A stretch of 64,000 bases of DNA from Mucilaginibacter sp. PAMB04168 (GCF_039634365.2 NZ_CP155079.2:372001-436000); one strand, 5' to 3'; numbered from the stretch's first letter, positions 46,801 to 55,838 are shown. The notes: generated from the sequence alone by a model not told the origin. Made by a program: numbers and translations.

Positions 46801-47250
46801 GTAAGTTACGTAAGGGTTTTCCAGATCAACCCAGTAGCCCATTTTAAGGGTGAGGTCATTCCATATGTCGGTATAACGCATTACCTCCTTGCGGCAGGCT
46901 TCGTTATAATCTTCAATGGATATCTTTTTGCCGATATCGTCTTTGGTAATGCCGAGCGATTTTTCGACCGCCAGCTCAATAGGCAGGCCGTGGGTATCCC
47001 AGCCGCCTTTGCGTTTTACCTGGTAACCCTTTAAGGTTTTGTAACGACAAAAAATATCTTTAATGGAACGTGCCATAGCATGGTGTATGCCGGGCATACC
47101 ATTAGCCGATGGCGGGCCTTCATAAAAAGTATAGGGATTGCTGGCCGGACGGGTGCTGATGCTTTTTTCAAAAATGCTGTTCTGTTTCCAAAACTCCAGT
47201 ACGTCCTTGCCTATCTGTGATAAATTTAATTGCTTATATTCCTTGTACAT
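43858..47250 (-). CDS. ileS: Isoleucyl-tRNA synthetase
   Basis: I start at the ATG at 47250 (MYKEYKQLNL); the in-frame ATG at 47265 adds five residues. This class I synthetase of 1130 residues carries the HIGH-like PGIHHAMA motif (about 55-65), the CP1 editing domain with TTPWTLPSN, the KMSKR motif (NKMSKRLGNAVD) and a long C-terminal domain. Its size places it in the eukaryote-like (long) IleRS group found in many Bacteroidetes. It charges tRNA-Ile. It is the first gene of the ileS-dksA-like-lspA operon. Confidence 0.97.
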   Translation of the reverse strand: MYKEYKQLNLSQIGKDVLEFWKQNSIFEKSISTRPASNPYTFYEGPPSANGMPGIHHAMARSIKDIFCRYKTLKGYQVKRKGGWDTHGLPIELAVEKSLGITKDDIGKKISIEDYNEACRKEVMRYTDIWNDLTLKMGYWVDLENPYVTYENKYIETLWWILKQLYNKGWLYKGYTVQPYSPKSGTGLSSHELNQPGTYKMVKDTTITAQFFLKNDQQHPLMQTLFSEPGEETAILAWTTTPWTLPSNCALAIGEDIEYVKISTLNPYTFKPVSVVLAKALVNKYFKAEGENASFDEYKEGDKVIPWAVKAAFKGADLVGLRYHQLMPYVTNAELEQKAFRVIPADFVTTGDGTGIVHTASVFGADDFRACKENDVPSVMVLDETGKEVPLVNKQGRFVDEVTDFAGRYVKEEYYTQAERDEQGFRPTDVLISIKLKEDNKAFNVQKYEHSYPHSWRTDEPILYYPLDSWFIKTTAVKDKLIELNKTINWKPEATGTGRFGNWLENLVDWNLSRSRYWGTPLPIWREENGNEEKCIGSIEELNKEIARSITAGFMPEGFKLDDMHRPYVDDVILTSSNGKKMFREPDLIDVWFDSGAMPYAQWHFPFENKEAFADAYPADFIAEGVDQTRGWFFTLHAIAVMLSEASDEVKAVNGLVQNQGIAFKNVVSNGLVLDKNGNKMSKRLGNAVDPFETIEQYGADAARWYMISNASPWDNLKFNIEGLDEVRRKFFGTLYNTYSFFALYANIDKFDYSQPEIELSQRPEIDRWILSLLNTLTQEVDGYFADFEPTKAARAIQDYVDAHLSNWYVRLSRRRFWKSDNSADKISAYQTLYTCLVTISKLMSPIAPFFAERLYNDLNTATGKEQFESVHLADFPVYHADLVDKELEERMQLAQDISSLTLSLRKKVGINVRQPLSKILLPILDKNFEHQVDEVKELILSETNIKAIEYITDTAGFIKRKIKPNFKALGQKVGKDMKAVAAAITAFSQEDIAKLEADGQIQIPDTHYLILPADVEIIAEDVPGWQVANLGKLTVALDVTLTDELKQEGISRELINRIQNLRKSNNFEVTDKINVRLSNHLLISNAVKNNLSYICAEILAVDIQLVDSLTEGEAVTIEDIEIRILINKV

Positions 47251-47613
47251 CAGTGTTTTCCACAATATTAAAGAGGGTGCAAAATTACGGATTTTAAAAG
47301 TAATAATTTAGCCGTTATGTGAAAAGTATGGTTAAAGTTAAGTTAAACAATCGCTCAACCTAGCAAACGGGGGCGGTGTAATAACCATTATTGTTTTTTA
47401 TTGCGTTCTGCCTTGTTCATCAGGAGAGCCTGAAGTGCGTTTGCGCACCTCTTTCCTGGAATTGCCGAAGTTTTAAGTAACATTTAAACGGATCTTGCGG
47501 CTATCGTACTGGCTTTTATTAGTGTAACTTACATTACCGTAAGTGCACCGAGGGCGCGTGCAAAAGCAGTTGCCTGAATTTCCTGTTAGTGAGCATATAA
47601 ATCACTTGTGCTT
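47251..47613. other. Intergenic region upstream of ileS
   Basis: These 363 bp lie between the ileS start and the stop of the receptor gene, both on the minus strand. They should contain the ileS promoter. I checked for a leader peptide rich in Ile codons and for terminator-antiterminator pairs and saw none. A short imperfect palindrome (GTGCGTTTGCGCAC) lies near 47435. Nothing else is apparent. Confidence 0.4.
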
Positions 47614-50016
47614 TTACATCCGGTTTTCTTCGCTGGTAGCTCCGGTGTTACGGTTACGCGCAGTTTTAATTTTCAGGTTGCCAAATTGGTAGGTAAAGCC
47701 AAGGGAAAAGCGGCGGCTCTCCCACTCGTTTTGCCACGTGGTATTAACATTATTGTATTGTAGTATGCTACGGTAACGGTTACCGAAGAATATATCGCGA
47801 ACTTTAAAGCTAAGCGTAGCCTTTTTATCCATAAACGTTTTGTTTATAGCAGCATCAATCTGTGAGCCCGATAAAGTGCGGGCCAAGCCCGATATGGAAG
47901 GTGAATAATAATAACCTGATAACTGAATGCGGAAATTTTTAAGCAGGGTAAAGGTTTGGTCGGTACCGGCCGACCACGAAAGGCGTTCAGAACGGTAAGG
48001 TGTGCCTTGCGTCATGGTATTCACTTTATCGTAAGAGGCGTCGAGGTTAGCGGTTACGTTCCACCATTTTTTGATGTTGAAGCTGCCTGCGCTGGTGGCG
48101 TTCAGGCTGCTGGTATTGCCCAGGTTTTGGTAGGTGGCAATGCTTTCCTTAGTTTGGTCGTTTTGGCTAATGATGGTGCTTACAGCATTATTCACCCGCA
48201 CATAGCTCAGGCTTAACACCTGGAAGCTTTTATAGGTATAACTCATGAGCCACGATTTAGAGAAGGAGGGCTGTAAGTACGGATTGCCTTTGATAGCAGT
48301 GTACGGATCGCTGAAAAAAGTGAATGGGTTTAGGTTGCTATAACCCGGCCGACTGATGCGGCCGCTGTAAGAAGCATTAAGCTGATGATCGATATTGATT
48401 TTATAAGCTGCAAACAAGCTGGGAAATAGTTTCCAGTAATTGCGGCCTACTACTTCTTGCTGCGTAATAGAGTTACCGGTTGATACCGTTTGCTCGGCAC
48501 GCACTCCGGCTTTAAATTCCCACTTTTTGCCAACTGTTTTATTAAAGGTAAGGTAACCGGCATTGATGTTTTCGTCATACAAAAAATGGTTGCTGCGACG
48601 CAGGTCAGTTATCCAATTGCCGGCAGTGAGGTTCTCAAAACGGGCATTGTTATTAGTGCTTACCCAGCTGCTTTTCCAGCCGGTTTCGGCTCGCCAGGTT
48701 TTGGCAAAAGGCCAAACATAATCAACTTTTAAAGAGCGGATATTGTATTTGGCCGGATTGTCATTTCTCTGCTTTACCGTATCGCCGAGGCGGGTGCCGG
48801 CAGCATCAAAATATATGTTGCTGAAAGTTTCGTTATTAATGTTACTGCTGCGAACATAATCTGCATCGAAAGATAGCTTTTGACCTAACGTGTCAATAGC
48901 ATAGCTGTAATTCACATTAAAGCTATAGGTGCGGGTGTTGGTGTATTGCGGTTTTAACATATACACGCTACCAATTTGCTGCCCTAACTGGTTTGTGGTA
49001 ACCGAGTTGCTGGTTACTTTGGCATTTTGTGGGGAGTTGTAACCCCTGAACATAAAACCAAAAGTTTGTTTGGCTGTAGCAAAATAATCGGCCCCGGAGG
49101 TATAGCTGACATTATCACCAATGGGGTGCCAGTAATTTTCCTGGCTATATAAATCGGTAACTATTTGCCTGCCTAAATTGAGTTTGTTATAGGAGGCAGC
49201 ATGGCCGCCATTTGCACGGGTATAAAAACTTAGCTTTCCGGTGTTGTAATTTAAGTTGGCGCCGCCAAAAACTTTGCCATAGGTGCCGTATACCGTAGTA
49301 GCTGTGGCTGTACCATTAAAACCCTGCAGGCGGTTACGTTTCATAATAATGTTGATTACTCCTGCGGTACCTGCGGCATCGAAGTTGGCAGGCGGGTTGG
49401 CAATCAGTTCAATCTTACTTACCGCATTAGCTGGTAATGACTTTAAGTAGTTGCTTACCTCGCTGCTGCTCATGTAGGTCATGCGGCCGTCAATCATAAT
49501 GTTTACGCCACCGTTGTTGCGATATAATATGTTGTCGTCTTTATCCAGTTTAATACCCGGCGCCTTTTTTAGTACCTCCAGCGCATTATCACCTGTGGTG
49601 ATCATTTTTTCTACGTTTACCACCAGGCGGTCGCTTTTTTGCTCCAGTTGTGGTACTTGTCCGTTTATGGTTACTGCTTTGAGTGCTTTTGTGCTGTTTT
49701 TTAACACCAAAGCTGGCAGTGTAATGCTTTGGCCGGTAAAGCTGAAGCTATTGCTGGTTGTATTCTGAAAGCCCATCATAACGGCTTTAACCACATAGCT
49801 TCCGTTTTTAGGGTTAGTAAAACGGAAGTTGCCATTAGCGTCGGCTATCTGCGCTGATACGGCTGCTGAATCGGGTAGGTGTAGCAGTTGTACAGTTGCC
49901 CCCGGCAGGGTTTCGCTGCTGGATTTGATTTGCCCGTTAACAGATGCGGTTTGGGCAACGGCCAGGCGGGTTAAACTACAAATTGTGATAAGGCTTAGGA
50001 TGAATATCTTTTTCAT
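47614..50016 (-). CDS. TonB-dependent receptor with outer-membrane beta-barrel (OMP_b-brl_3 type)
   Basis: This 800-residue protein has a signal peptide (ending AVAQT), a carboxypeptidase-regulatory-like domain (about 25-110, SVNGQIKSSSETLPGATVQL), a plug region (about 130-235, DNALEVLKKAPGIKLDKDD, INIMIDGRMTYMSSSEVSNYLKSLP and AAGTAGVINIIMKRN) and a long barrel ending in FTYQFG. It belongs to the receptor group with a TonB-like plug but no partner SusD. The substrate is unknown. It is alone on its strand and divergent from the LytS/LytTR pair across about 200 bp, so that pair may control it or be unrelated. Confidence 0.9.
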   Translation of the reverse strand: MKKIFILSLITICSLTRLAVAQTASVNGQIKSSSETLPGATVQLLHLPDSAAVSAQIADANGNFRFTNPKNGSYVVKAVMMGFQNTTSNSFSFTGQSITLPALVLKNSTKALKAVTINGQVPQLEQKSDRLVVNVEKMITTGDNALEVLKKAPGIKLDKDDNILYRNNGGVNIMIDGRMTYMSSSEVSNYLKSLPANAVSKIELIANPPANFDAAGTAGVINIIMKRNRLQGFNGTATATTVYGTYGKVFGGANLNYNTGKLSFYTRANGGHAASYNKLNLGRQIVTDLYSQENYWHPIGDNVSYTSGADYFATAKQTFGFMFRGYNSPQNAKVTSNSVTTNQLGQQIGSVYMLKPQYTNTRTYSFNVNYSYAIDTLGQKLSFDADYVRSSNINNETFSNIYFDAAGTRLGDTVKQRNDNPAKYNIRSLKVDYVWPFAKTWRAETGWKSSWVSTNNNARFENLTAGNWITDLRRSNHFLYDENINAGYLTFNKTVGKKWEFKAGVRAEQTVSTGNSITQQEVVGRNYWKLFPSLFAAYKINIDHQLNASYSGRISRPGYSNLNPFTFFSDPYTAIKGNPYLQPSFSKSWLMSYTYKSFQVLSLSYVRVNNAVSTIISQNDQTKESIATYQNLGNTSSLNATSAGSFNIKKWWNVTANLDASYDKVNTMTQGTPYRSERLSWSAGTDQTFTLLKNFRIQLSGYYYSPSISGLARTLSGSQIDAAINKTFMDKKATLSFKVRDIFFGNRYRSILQYNNVNTTWQNEWESRRFSLGFTYQFGNLKIKTARNRNTGATSEENRM

Positions 50017-50217
50017 GGATCAATTAATACGTTGTGCTTGATGATCCAAAAGTGCAGCAGGGCGTTGCGTGTATAAAGTATACTATCCCAACAGCTTTAA
50101 ACTTTATCTAAACACTAATTCATTCGCGTTTTGGACTTGGGCAGGCGTTTGCATTACAAAAAGGGCGGTTGATATAAAAATTTTAGCGGCGGCAGTTAAT
50201 TGCCGTACTTTTAGGTC

Positions 50218-51246
50218 ATGAATAAACGCAGGGTTGTCTTATACCATGTTTTGGCTTGGGCGGCCTATTTTATCTACTTATTTATTGGTGGCTTCTTTTT
50301 ACAGCCAGGCGGCAAAACGCTTCATATAGAAGTGAGCTTTTTGTTGCAAATCAGTTATACGCTGGCAACAATTGCAACCTTTTACTATGCCTATGCGCTG
50401 GTTCTGCCTGGGTTGGTACGCCGTAAATACCGTTTACTATATGTTATTGCCGCTATTGCATCGCCGTTCGTTTTCATCGTGGCGCGCTACCTGCTCGAGG
50501 AAATGCTATACCCGTTAATTTTCGGGTTTCACAATTATACCGACGATACCACACTCATATTTTATTTTTGGGATAACGTTTACCGCGGGTTGCCTTCTAT
50601 AGCCTTTGGCTCGGCGGTTTGGGGAGTAGTAAATGCATACCAACAGCAAAATGAAAACAAGCAACTGCGCGAAGAAAAAGCCCAGGCTGAGTTGGCTTTT
50701 CTCAAATCACAGATCAATCCGCATTTTTTGTACAACACGCTCAATTACATTTACTCGCTGGCCTACCCGGTATCAGATCAGCTGGCCGATGCTATCATCA
50801 AATTGTCTAACCTGATGCGCTACATGCTAAATGAAAGTAAGGATGGACGCATTGATCTGGAAAAGGAGGTAGACTACCTGAACAATTACATTGACATTTA
50901 CCGACTGCGTTTCGAGGATAACTTTTATGTGGAGTTCAAAACCGAAGGCGACATTGTCGGTAAGCGGCTGGCTTCGCTGGTGTTAATTCCGTTTGTGGAA
51001 AATGCCTTTAAACACGGGGTGGTTGATGATGAACAGCGGCCTGTTAAAATACAGTTAAAAGTGATTGGCAGCCGGTTGAACTTTATAGTAAGTAACAAAA
51101 TTAATCGCAATCAAAAAGATGCTTCCAGCGGAGTAGGACTGGTTAATATACGCCGCCGGCTGGAATTGATTTACCCCGGCAATCATGAACTGCTCATTGC
51201 CGATAACGGGATTACGTATAAAACTACGCTCAACATCGATTTATAA
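50218..51246 (+). CDS. LytS-type sensor histidine kinase
   Basis: This 342-residue protein has four membrane helices (about 10-30, 42-65, 75-95, 120-140), a short coiled coil (about 143-165) and a His_kinase domain with FLKSQINPHFLYNTLNYIYSL, whose His is the phosphate acceptor. A HATPase part follows (LIPFVENAFKHG and SGVGLVNIRRRLELIY). There is no separate extracellular domain. It phosphorylates the LytTR regulator that begins 14 bp downstream; such pairs are abundant in Bacteroidetes. The signal is unknown. Confidence 0.94.
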   Translation: MNKRRVVLYHVLAWAAYFIYLFIGGFFLQPGGKTLHIEVSFLLQISYTLATIATFYYAYALVLPGLVRRKYRLLYVIAAIASPFVFIVARYLLEEMLYPLIFGFHNYTDDTTLIFYFWDNVYRGLPSIAFGSAVWGVVNAYQQQNENKQLREEKAQAELAFLKSQINPHFLYNTLNYIYSLAYPVSDQLADAIIKLSNLMRYMLNESKDGRIDLEKEVDYLNNYIDIYRLRFEDNFYVEFKTEGDIVGKRLASLVLIPFVENAFKHGVVDDEQRPVKIQLKVIGSRLNFIVSNKINRNQKDASSGVGLVNIRRRLELIYPGNHELLIADNGITYKTTLNIDL

Positions 51247-51260
51247 ATTATTTTAGCCCT

Positions 51261-52025
51261 ATGATACGTTGCCTGGCGGTTGATGACGAAGCTTATGCGG
51301 TAAAATTAATTGCCGATTATATTAATAAAGTGCCTTTTTTACAATTGGCGGGTACCACTACCAGCGCCATCGATGCCTTGAGCCGTGTGCAGCAGGGAAA
51401 TATTGACCTGGTTTTTCTGGATATACAAATGCCCGATTTAACCGGCATGCAGTTTTTAAAGTTATGCGGCAGTAAATGCAAGGTCATCTTAACCACCGCC
51501 TATCCGGAATACGCGCTGGAAGGCTACGAGCATGATGTGATAGACTACCTGCTGAAACCTGTAGCCTTTGACCGGTTTTTGAAAGCGGCGCAAAAGGCAT
51601 TTAATCAATTGCAGCCGCCAGTAAGTACAGATGCGGGAGGTGCAAAATTCCCGGTACCCTCAACCTCGCTGCCCGAAAACCCGCTGTCTGCTCCAACAGC
51701 TTTGCCCCCAAACTATATGTTTATTAAAGGGGAGAGCAAGAATAAGTTTTTAAAGGTAGCTTATGATGAGATTCTATACATTGAGGGACTGAAAAACTAT
51801 GTATCGGTGTTTACGCTGGGCCAGCGAATGGTTACTTACCAAACCCTGCGCGATCTGGATGCACAGCTGCCCCAGCCGCCATTTTACAGGGTGCATAAAT
51901 CGTACATTATCAATATTAATCAGATCCGTATGGTTGACGGGCATACCATTTACATACAAGACCAGGCTATTCCCATTGGCGAAACTTACCGTGAGGGGTT
52001 TTATAAAATAATAAAGGAAGAATAG
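51261..52025 (+). CDS. LytTR-family response regulator
   Basis: This 254-residue protein has an N-terminal receiver (about 2-118: VDDEAYA acidic pocket and phospho-acceptor Asp in LVFLDIQMPDLTG, about residue 55), a proline- and serine-rich linker (about 120-150) and a C-terminal LytTR DNA-binding domain with ILYIEGLKNYVSVF and RVHKSYIININQI. It is the output partner of the upstream LytS-like kinase. Targets are not evident; the divergent receptor gene is the nearest candidate. Confidence 0.95.
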   Translation: MIRCLAVDDEAYAVKLIADYINKVPFLQLAGTTTSAIDALSRVQQGNIDLVFLDIQMPDLTGMQFLKLCGSKCKVILTTAYPEYALEGYEHDVIDYLLKPVAFDRFLKAAQKAFNQLQPPVSTDAGGAKFPVPSTSLPENPLSAPTALPPNYMFIKGESKNKFLKVAYDEILYIEGLKNYVSVFTLGQRMVTYQTLRDLDAQLPQPPFYRVHKSYIININQIRMVDGHTIYIQDQAIPIGETYREGFYKIIKEE

Positions 52026-52072
52026 CCGCTCGGAAGGGAGAATTTAAAGCGCTAACCCGACCAAAAAACGTC

Positions 52073-52106
52073 GTTTATCGTCATCATTAAGACTTTGCTA
52101 TATTTG
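52073..52106 (+). promoter_or_regulatory. Candidate promoter of the riboside kinase-like gene
   Basis: TATATTTG at 52099-52106 matches the TAnnTTTG -7 box of Bacteroidetes exactly and is followed by C. A T-rich element (GTTTA, 52073-52077) lies about 21 bp upstream where -33 is expected. This places the transcript start near 52113, 16 nt before the ATG. Confidence 0.5.
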
Positions 52107-52128
52107 CTATATCACCTGTGAAGTAAAA

Positions 52129-52686
52129 ATGGATAAGCAAGATATCATCAAAATAGCGATTGTGGGGCCCGAAAGTACAGGCAAATCGGCCATGTCGGCT
52201 TATTTAGCACAGCACTACCAAACGGTTTGGGTGCCCGAGTTTGCGCGTGGCTATTGTGAACAACTAACCGGCGATTGTACTTTTCAGGATGAGATTAATA
52301 TGTATTACGGTCAGCTGGCCCTGGAGCAGGAACTGCTGCCTAAGGCAAACAAACTGCTCATTTGCGATACAACGTTTATTACTATTAAAATTTGGAGCGA
52401 TGAGATGTTTGGCCGTGCCCCGCAAGAGGTGCTGGACCAACTGCCTAAGCACACCTATGATCTTTACATCCTTTTAAACATTGACCTTCCCTGGCAGGAT
52501 GACCCGCTCCGCAACTTTCCCACTAAGCGGGAGCATTTTATGGCCGTTTGGCACCAGGAGCTACAGGCATTAAATGCCAATTATGTTGTAATATCAGGCA
52601 TTGGCCAGCCGCGGTATGACGCGGCAGTTGCCGCTATTGAAGGTTTTTTGAATTCGGAAGCCGGAGATTCAATTTCAGACTTGTAA
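52129..52686 (+). CDS. NadR-like nicotinamide riboside kinase / AAA-type ATPase
   Basis: This 185-residue protein has the P-loop GPESTGKS (13-20) in the form specific to the C-terminal kinase domain of NadR, followed by VPEFARGYCEQL and CDTTFITIKIWSDEMFG, with DLPWQDDPLRNFP near 120. In NadR this domain phosphorylates nicotinamide riboside in NAD salvage. Here it stands alone, without the adenylyltransferase and repressor domains. It has its own promoter candidate. An alternative is a related P-loop kinase of other specificity. Confidence 0.82.
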   Translation: MDKQDIIKIAIVGPESTGKSAMSAYLAQHYQTVWVPEFARGYCEQLTGDCTFQDEINMYYGQLALEQELLPKANKLLICDTTFITIKIWSDEMFGRAPQEVLDQLPKHTYDLYILLNIDLPWQDDPLRNFPTKREHFMAVWHQELQALNANYVVISGIGQPRYDAAVAAIEGFLNSEAGDSISDL

Positions 52687-52807
52687 CTACCGCTGCTACG
52701 TTTATTCGCACACGCCTTTTAAGAGCTTGAGCGGATCAGCCTGGACTAATAGGCTGCACGCATATGAGCGTAGACCTGACCAGGCAATAGTTGATCTCTT
52801 GGCGAAT

Positions 52808-53704
52808 TTAAGCGCTTAGTTCTTCATAAGCGGCGGTTAGGCTGCGTTTGATGCCATCACCTTGCCAGTCGGTTACACCAGGTATGCTGGTTGCGGTCAG
52901 TACTTCCTCTTCAGTTTTGCCGGCTTTAATTTGCGCGTTTACAAAATCAACCAGGCGCTCCATATAGTTTTCCATGGCTTTTAAATCGGCCATACTGCCG
53001 GTAACTTTCTCCGGGTCAAAGGCATGCCCAAATACAAACAGGGTATCCTTGCTGAATTGCTTTTGTGCCTTTTGCAATGTGGTTATCCAAGCCTTAACAG
53101 ATGCGCCTGCTGTGCGGTCAACAAAAGGATAACGGCGGTTAAAAACCAAATCGCCGGTATGAACAATGTTGGCATGCTCAAAATGTATCATGCTATCGCC
53201 GTTAGTGTGGCCCGCGCCAAAATAGTAAGCATGTATGTTTTCGTCACCTACTTTTGCCTTCCATTCAGTGGTAAAGGTGGTATCCGGAAATAATTGCTTT
53301 TCCTCACTTTTTTGCGCCTTGGCTACGTTTTGCTGATTGGCAAGCGAGTTGGCATGGGCAGCTACCTTTTTGGCAATGCCCTTAAAGGCAATGTTGCCGC
53401 TGGTATGGTCGCCGTGGTGGTGGGTGTTAATTAACCACTCAATAGGCTTTTCCGACTGCTTCTTTAATTCGGCAATCAAATGTTCGGCCTGTGGCGGAAA
53501 CTCAGCATCCACTACAGCAATGCCATCTTTGTTGGTAAGCCAGGCAATAGTGCCGCCCTGCTCAGTAAATATACCTACGTTATTGCGCAAGGGCTTAAAT
53601 TTATAAGCGGGCTGTAAAAGCCACGAGGCAAAACTACTTTGACTGCTTAAGGCCAAAGCCCCTGCTGATAATAAACTACTGGCAATAAAACGACGGCGTT
53701 GCAT
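52808..53704 (-). CDS. Metallo-beta-lactamase-fold hydrolase with Tat-like signal
   Basis: This 298-residue protein starts MQRRRFIASS followed by a hydrophobic stretch ending FASW, a twin-arginine-like export signal. The metal-binding motif THHHGDHTSGN (HHHGDH at 95-100) is followed by GAGHTNGDS and a final GHAFDP His, as in class B1-like or SoxH/quinoprotein-relay MBL proteins. Key zinc ligands appear present, so hydrolase activity is likely; it could be a beta-lactamase-like or a thiol-ester hydrolase. It lies just past the terminator of the sigma-Rieske operon on the same strand, so it probably has its own promoter. Confidence 0.85.
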   Translation of the reverse strand: MQRRRFIASSLLSAGALALSSQSSFASWLLQPAYKFKPLRNNVGIFTEQGGTIAWLTNKDGIAVVDAEFPPQAEHLIAELKKQSEKPIEWLINTHHHGDHTSGNIAFKGIAKKVAAHANSLANQQNVAKAQKSEEKQLFPDTTFTTEWKAKVGDENIHAYYFGAGHTNGDSMIHFEHANIVHTGDLVFNRRYPFVDRTAGASVKAWITTLQKAQKQFSKDTLFVFGHAFDPEKVTGSMADLKAMENYMERLVDFVNAQIKAGKTEEEVLTATSIPGVTDWQGDGIKRSLTAAYEELSA

Positions 53705-53791
53705 AGGATGAACATTGGTTTGTTGAGCCCAAGTTATTAAAAACTATTAAGAAAAGCAGTGCGGAAGGCATACAATAGAAAAATATGAAAA

Positions 53792-53820
53792 AGCACCTGT
53801 CGTTTTCACAAACAGGTGCT
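53792..53820 (-). terminator. Terminator of the sigma-Rieske operon
   Basis: AGCACCTGT (53792-53800) pairs perfectly with ACAGGTGCT (53812-53820). On the minus strand the hairpin is followed by TTTTTCATATTTTT, a good intrinsic terminator 40 bp after the Rieske gene stop. Confidence 0.85.
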
Positions 53821-53859
53821 CAGCATATGGGTGTAGAAAACAGTTTTTAGATTACAAGG

Positions 53860-54315
53860 CTAAGCGGTTACCGTTAAGGTGCTGCCGCTTATGCTTACGG
53901 TATAAGCTTTTAGTGCTTGTGCAGCTGGGCCAAGTAACACCGTGCCCGATGTGCTGAATTGGCTACCATGATTAGGGCATATAAACCGCCCTTGTGCTGT
54001 GTTGTAGTTAATAGAAGTACCTTGGTGGGTGCAGGCAACTTGTACGGCGGTAAACGACGCGGGGGCAGCGCCGGCCGCAAGCCTAACCAGAATAACGCCG
54101 CTGGCTACCTTAAAATCGCCCACATTTTTTATTTCTGTATCCAGATTGGCAGTAAACAAGCCGGTACTGCCACCTGTTGGCGGGGGTGTGGTGCCTGGGT
54201 TGCCGCCCGGAGCTGGTTCATCTTTAGGGTCGCTGCCGCAGGAGTATAAGCTGCAGCCGGCGCAAACCGCTGCCATAGTGATGCCAAACTTGGCTAAAAA
54301 TTCTTTTCTTTCCAT
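53860..54315 (-). CDS. Rieske [2Fe-2S] lipoprotein
   Basis: This 151-residue protein has an N-terminal export signal with Cys candidates for lipidation (LYSCGSD, Cys26), a Pro/Gly-rich linker (about 29-52) and a Rieske domain with CTHQG (Cys95, His97) and CPNHGSQF (Cys113, His116), the four cluster ligands. It is an electron-transfer protein attached to the envelope. It is the last gene of a five-gene operon with YceI and DUF5777 proteins. The cytochrome c gene at 57993 on the other strand may be its redox partner (inference). Confidence 0.92.
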   Translation of the reverse strand: MERKEFLAKFGITMAAVCAGCSLYSCGSDPKDEPAPGGNPGTTPPPTGGSTGLFTANLDTEIKNVGDFKVASGVILVRLAAGAAPASFTAVQVACTHQGTSINYNTAQGRFICPNHGSQFSTSGTVLLGPAAQALKAYTVSISGSTLTVTA

Positions 54316-54339
54316 TGCAAGAGATTTTAGTCGAATGAT

Positions 54340-55266
54340 TTAATAAGTGCTTTTATGCTTTCCGTTAAAGCTGAATACACGCGATATAGTAAAGCCTATG
54401 CGGTATTGACCCTTACTCCAATTAGATTCAGTATCGGCCAGGTAATTAATGGGCGATATGGCTTGCGCATTGCTTAAGTTGAGGGTAAATACGTGTCCGC
54501 CGGTTTCAATTTCTATACCTACGCCCAGCGGATCGTAAAACCCTGGGCTATTGTTGTTTTTGCGGAAGGATGAAAATGGATGCGCATAATCTACCACAAT
54601 GCCCATGCGCTTGGTAACTTTTAAGCGCCCTGCTGCCGATAGCGAAAAAATGTTTTGCTCATTGCCTGCCAGGTAAGGGAAAGGTAGGTTGTTGCGTAAA
54701 AAGGATGGCGCTATTTGCAAAGAAAGCTTTGGCGAAAACTTGCGGGCTATAATTGCTTGTACAAAATAGTTGAGGCGGTTGGTGTAATCATCATACACAT
54801 TAGTAGCCACGCTGTAAGGTTTTAGGGCGGTACGGCCAACTACAGTTAGGGCAAATGGCATGCTGTTATCTGTTTTTTGATGAAGCAGGTTATACTTTAG
54901 GCCAAGCTCCAGTAACTGTTCGTACTTGCTCCTGAAAAAGTCTATATCCAGGTTGTTAGTGAGGCCGTATTCAAAGCCAATCAATATGTCTGAGGAGTTA
55001 TCCAGTCCCCACATGGTTTTGCCACCGCCATCTGTTCCGGCTACATCGCCAAAGCGGTGAATCACCATAAAGTTGAGGTTGTTTTTCTTGATGGTTTCAG
55101 AGGTTTCGGACAGAATGAGACGGGTGGCTTTAAAGGTGGCTAATACCGGTTCGCTCTTTTCGCTGCTGGCCAGGGCATTCATGAGCGAATCGGTTGATGA
55201 GGTTTGAGCTTTAAGGCAGCCATAGCCCACCGTAAGCAGCAGGGCGGTAAACAGGATTTTTTTCAT
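54340..55266 (-). CDS. DUF5777-type outer-membrane beta-barrel protein
   Basis: This 308-residue protein has a signal peptide (ending CLKAQT). FMVIHRFGDVAGTDGGGKTMWGLDNSSDILIGFEYGLTNNLDIDFFRSKYEQLLELGLKYNLL is the typical core of the DUF5777 barrels that accompany YceI, cytochrome c and Rieske genes in Bacteroidetes. The C-terminus ends in strand-like segments (QYRIGFTISRVFSF). Its function is unknown; a substrate channel or redox-associated porin is possible. It lies 26 bp after YceI and 24 bp before the Rieske gene. Confidence 0.85.
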   Translation of the reverse strand: MKKILFTALLLTVGYGCLKAQTSSTDSLMNALASSEKSEPVLATFKATRLILSETSETIKKNNLNFMVIHRFGDVAGTDGGGKTMWGLDNSSDILIGFEYGLTNNLDIDFFRSKYEQLLELGLKYNLLHQKTDNSMPFALTVVGRTALKPYSVATNVYDDYTNRLNYFVQAIIARKFSPKLSLQIAPSFLRNNLPFPYLAGNEQNIFSLSAAGRLKVTKRMGIVVDYAHPFSSFRKNNNSPGFYDPLGVGIEIETGGHVFTLNLSNAQAISPINYLADTESNWSKGQYRIGFTISRVFSFNGKHKSTY

Positions 55267-55292
55267 GTGGTATAAATTTGAGCGGTTGAATG

Positions 55293-55835
55293 CTATTGGT
55301 AAGGCGAGTAGGTAGCGGCTACCTGTACCCGTATGGTTTCGGCAATGTTCTTGAACACAATAGTGGGTATCTCAATCTTGTGGTCTTTGCACTGTACCAT
55401 AAACTCCGAGGCCATGCTCACTACGCCTTTGTTTACCGTTATTTTGCCGTTGATGGTTCGGTTTTGCTTAACGCCATGCACCTCAAAAACGCCGGTTGCA
55501 GTAATGGCATAAGTGCCATCTTTATCTAAAGCGGGGAGCTGTTGTATTTTGCCTTTAAAGGAAGCGTTGGCATACTTGTCGCTCTCCATGTAATTCTCGT
55601 TAAAATGCTCCTGCATGAGCGATTTTTGAAACTGGAACGAGCGTATAGGTACGCTGAAAGCCAGATCGCCGGTAGTGGCGTTAAATACCGAGGTGCCCTT
55701 TTGCGATACGGCGTCAATATCTTCCAATGGCGCCTTGGAGAACAGGCTAATTCTGGCATTTTTACACACATAGGCTCCCTGTATCGCCTGGCTGATGTGC
55801 ATCCAGGCAATAAAAATCATAACGATATGTTTCAT
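55293..55835 (-). CDS. YceI-family periplasmic lipid-binding protein
   Basis: This 180-residue protein has a signal peptide and the YceI lipocalin-like barrel: VCKNARISLFSKAPLEDIDAVSQ, SFQFQKSLMQEHFNENYMESDKYANASFKGKI and the late HGVKQNRTINGKITV strand. The family binds isoprenoid or fatty-acyl chains in the periplasm. It begins 3 bp after the anti-sigma gene stop. Its presence with Rieske and DUF5777 genes suggests a redox or quinone-related envelope function under the control of the sigma factor. Confidence 0.92.
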   Translation of the reverse strand: MKHIVMIFIAWMHISQAIQGAYVCKNARISLFSKAPLEDIDAVSQKGTSVFNATTGDLAFSVPIRSFQFQKSLMQEHFNENYMESDKYANASFKGKIQQLPALDKDGTYAITATGVFEVHGVKQNRTINGKITVNKGVVSMASEFMVQCKDHKIEIPTIVFKNIAETIRVQVAATYSPYQ

Positions 55836-55838
55836 AAG

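Noticed and set aside
47251..47613. Possible attenuator before ileS
   Set aside because: No leader frame rich in Ile codons and no competing hairpins could be found.
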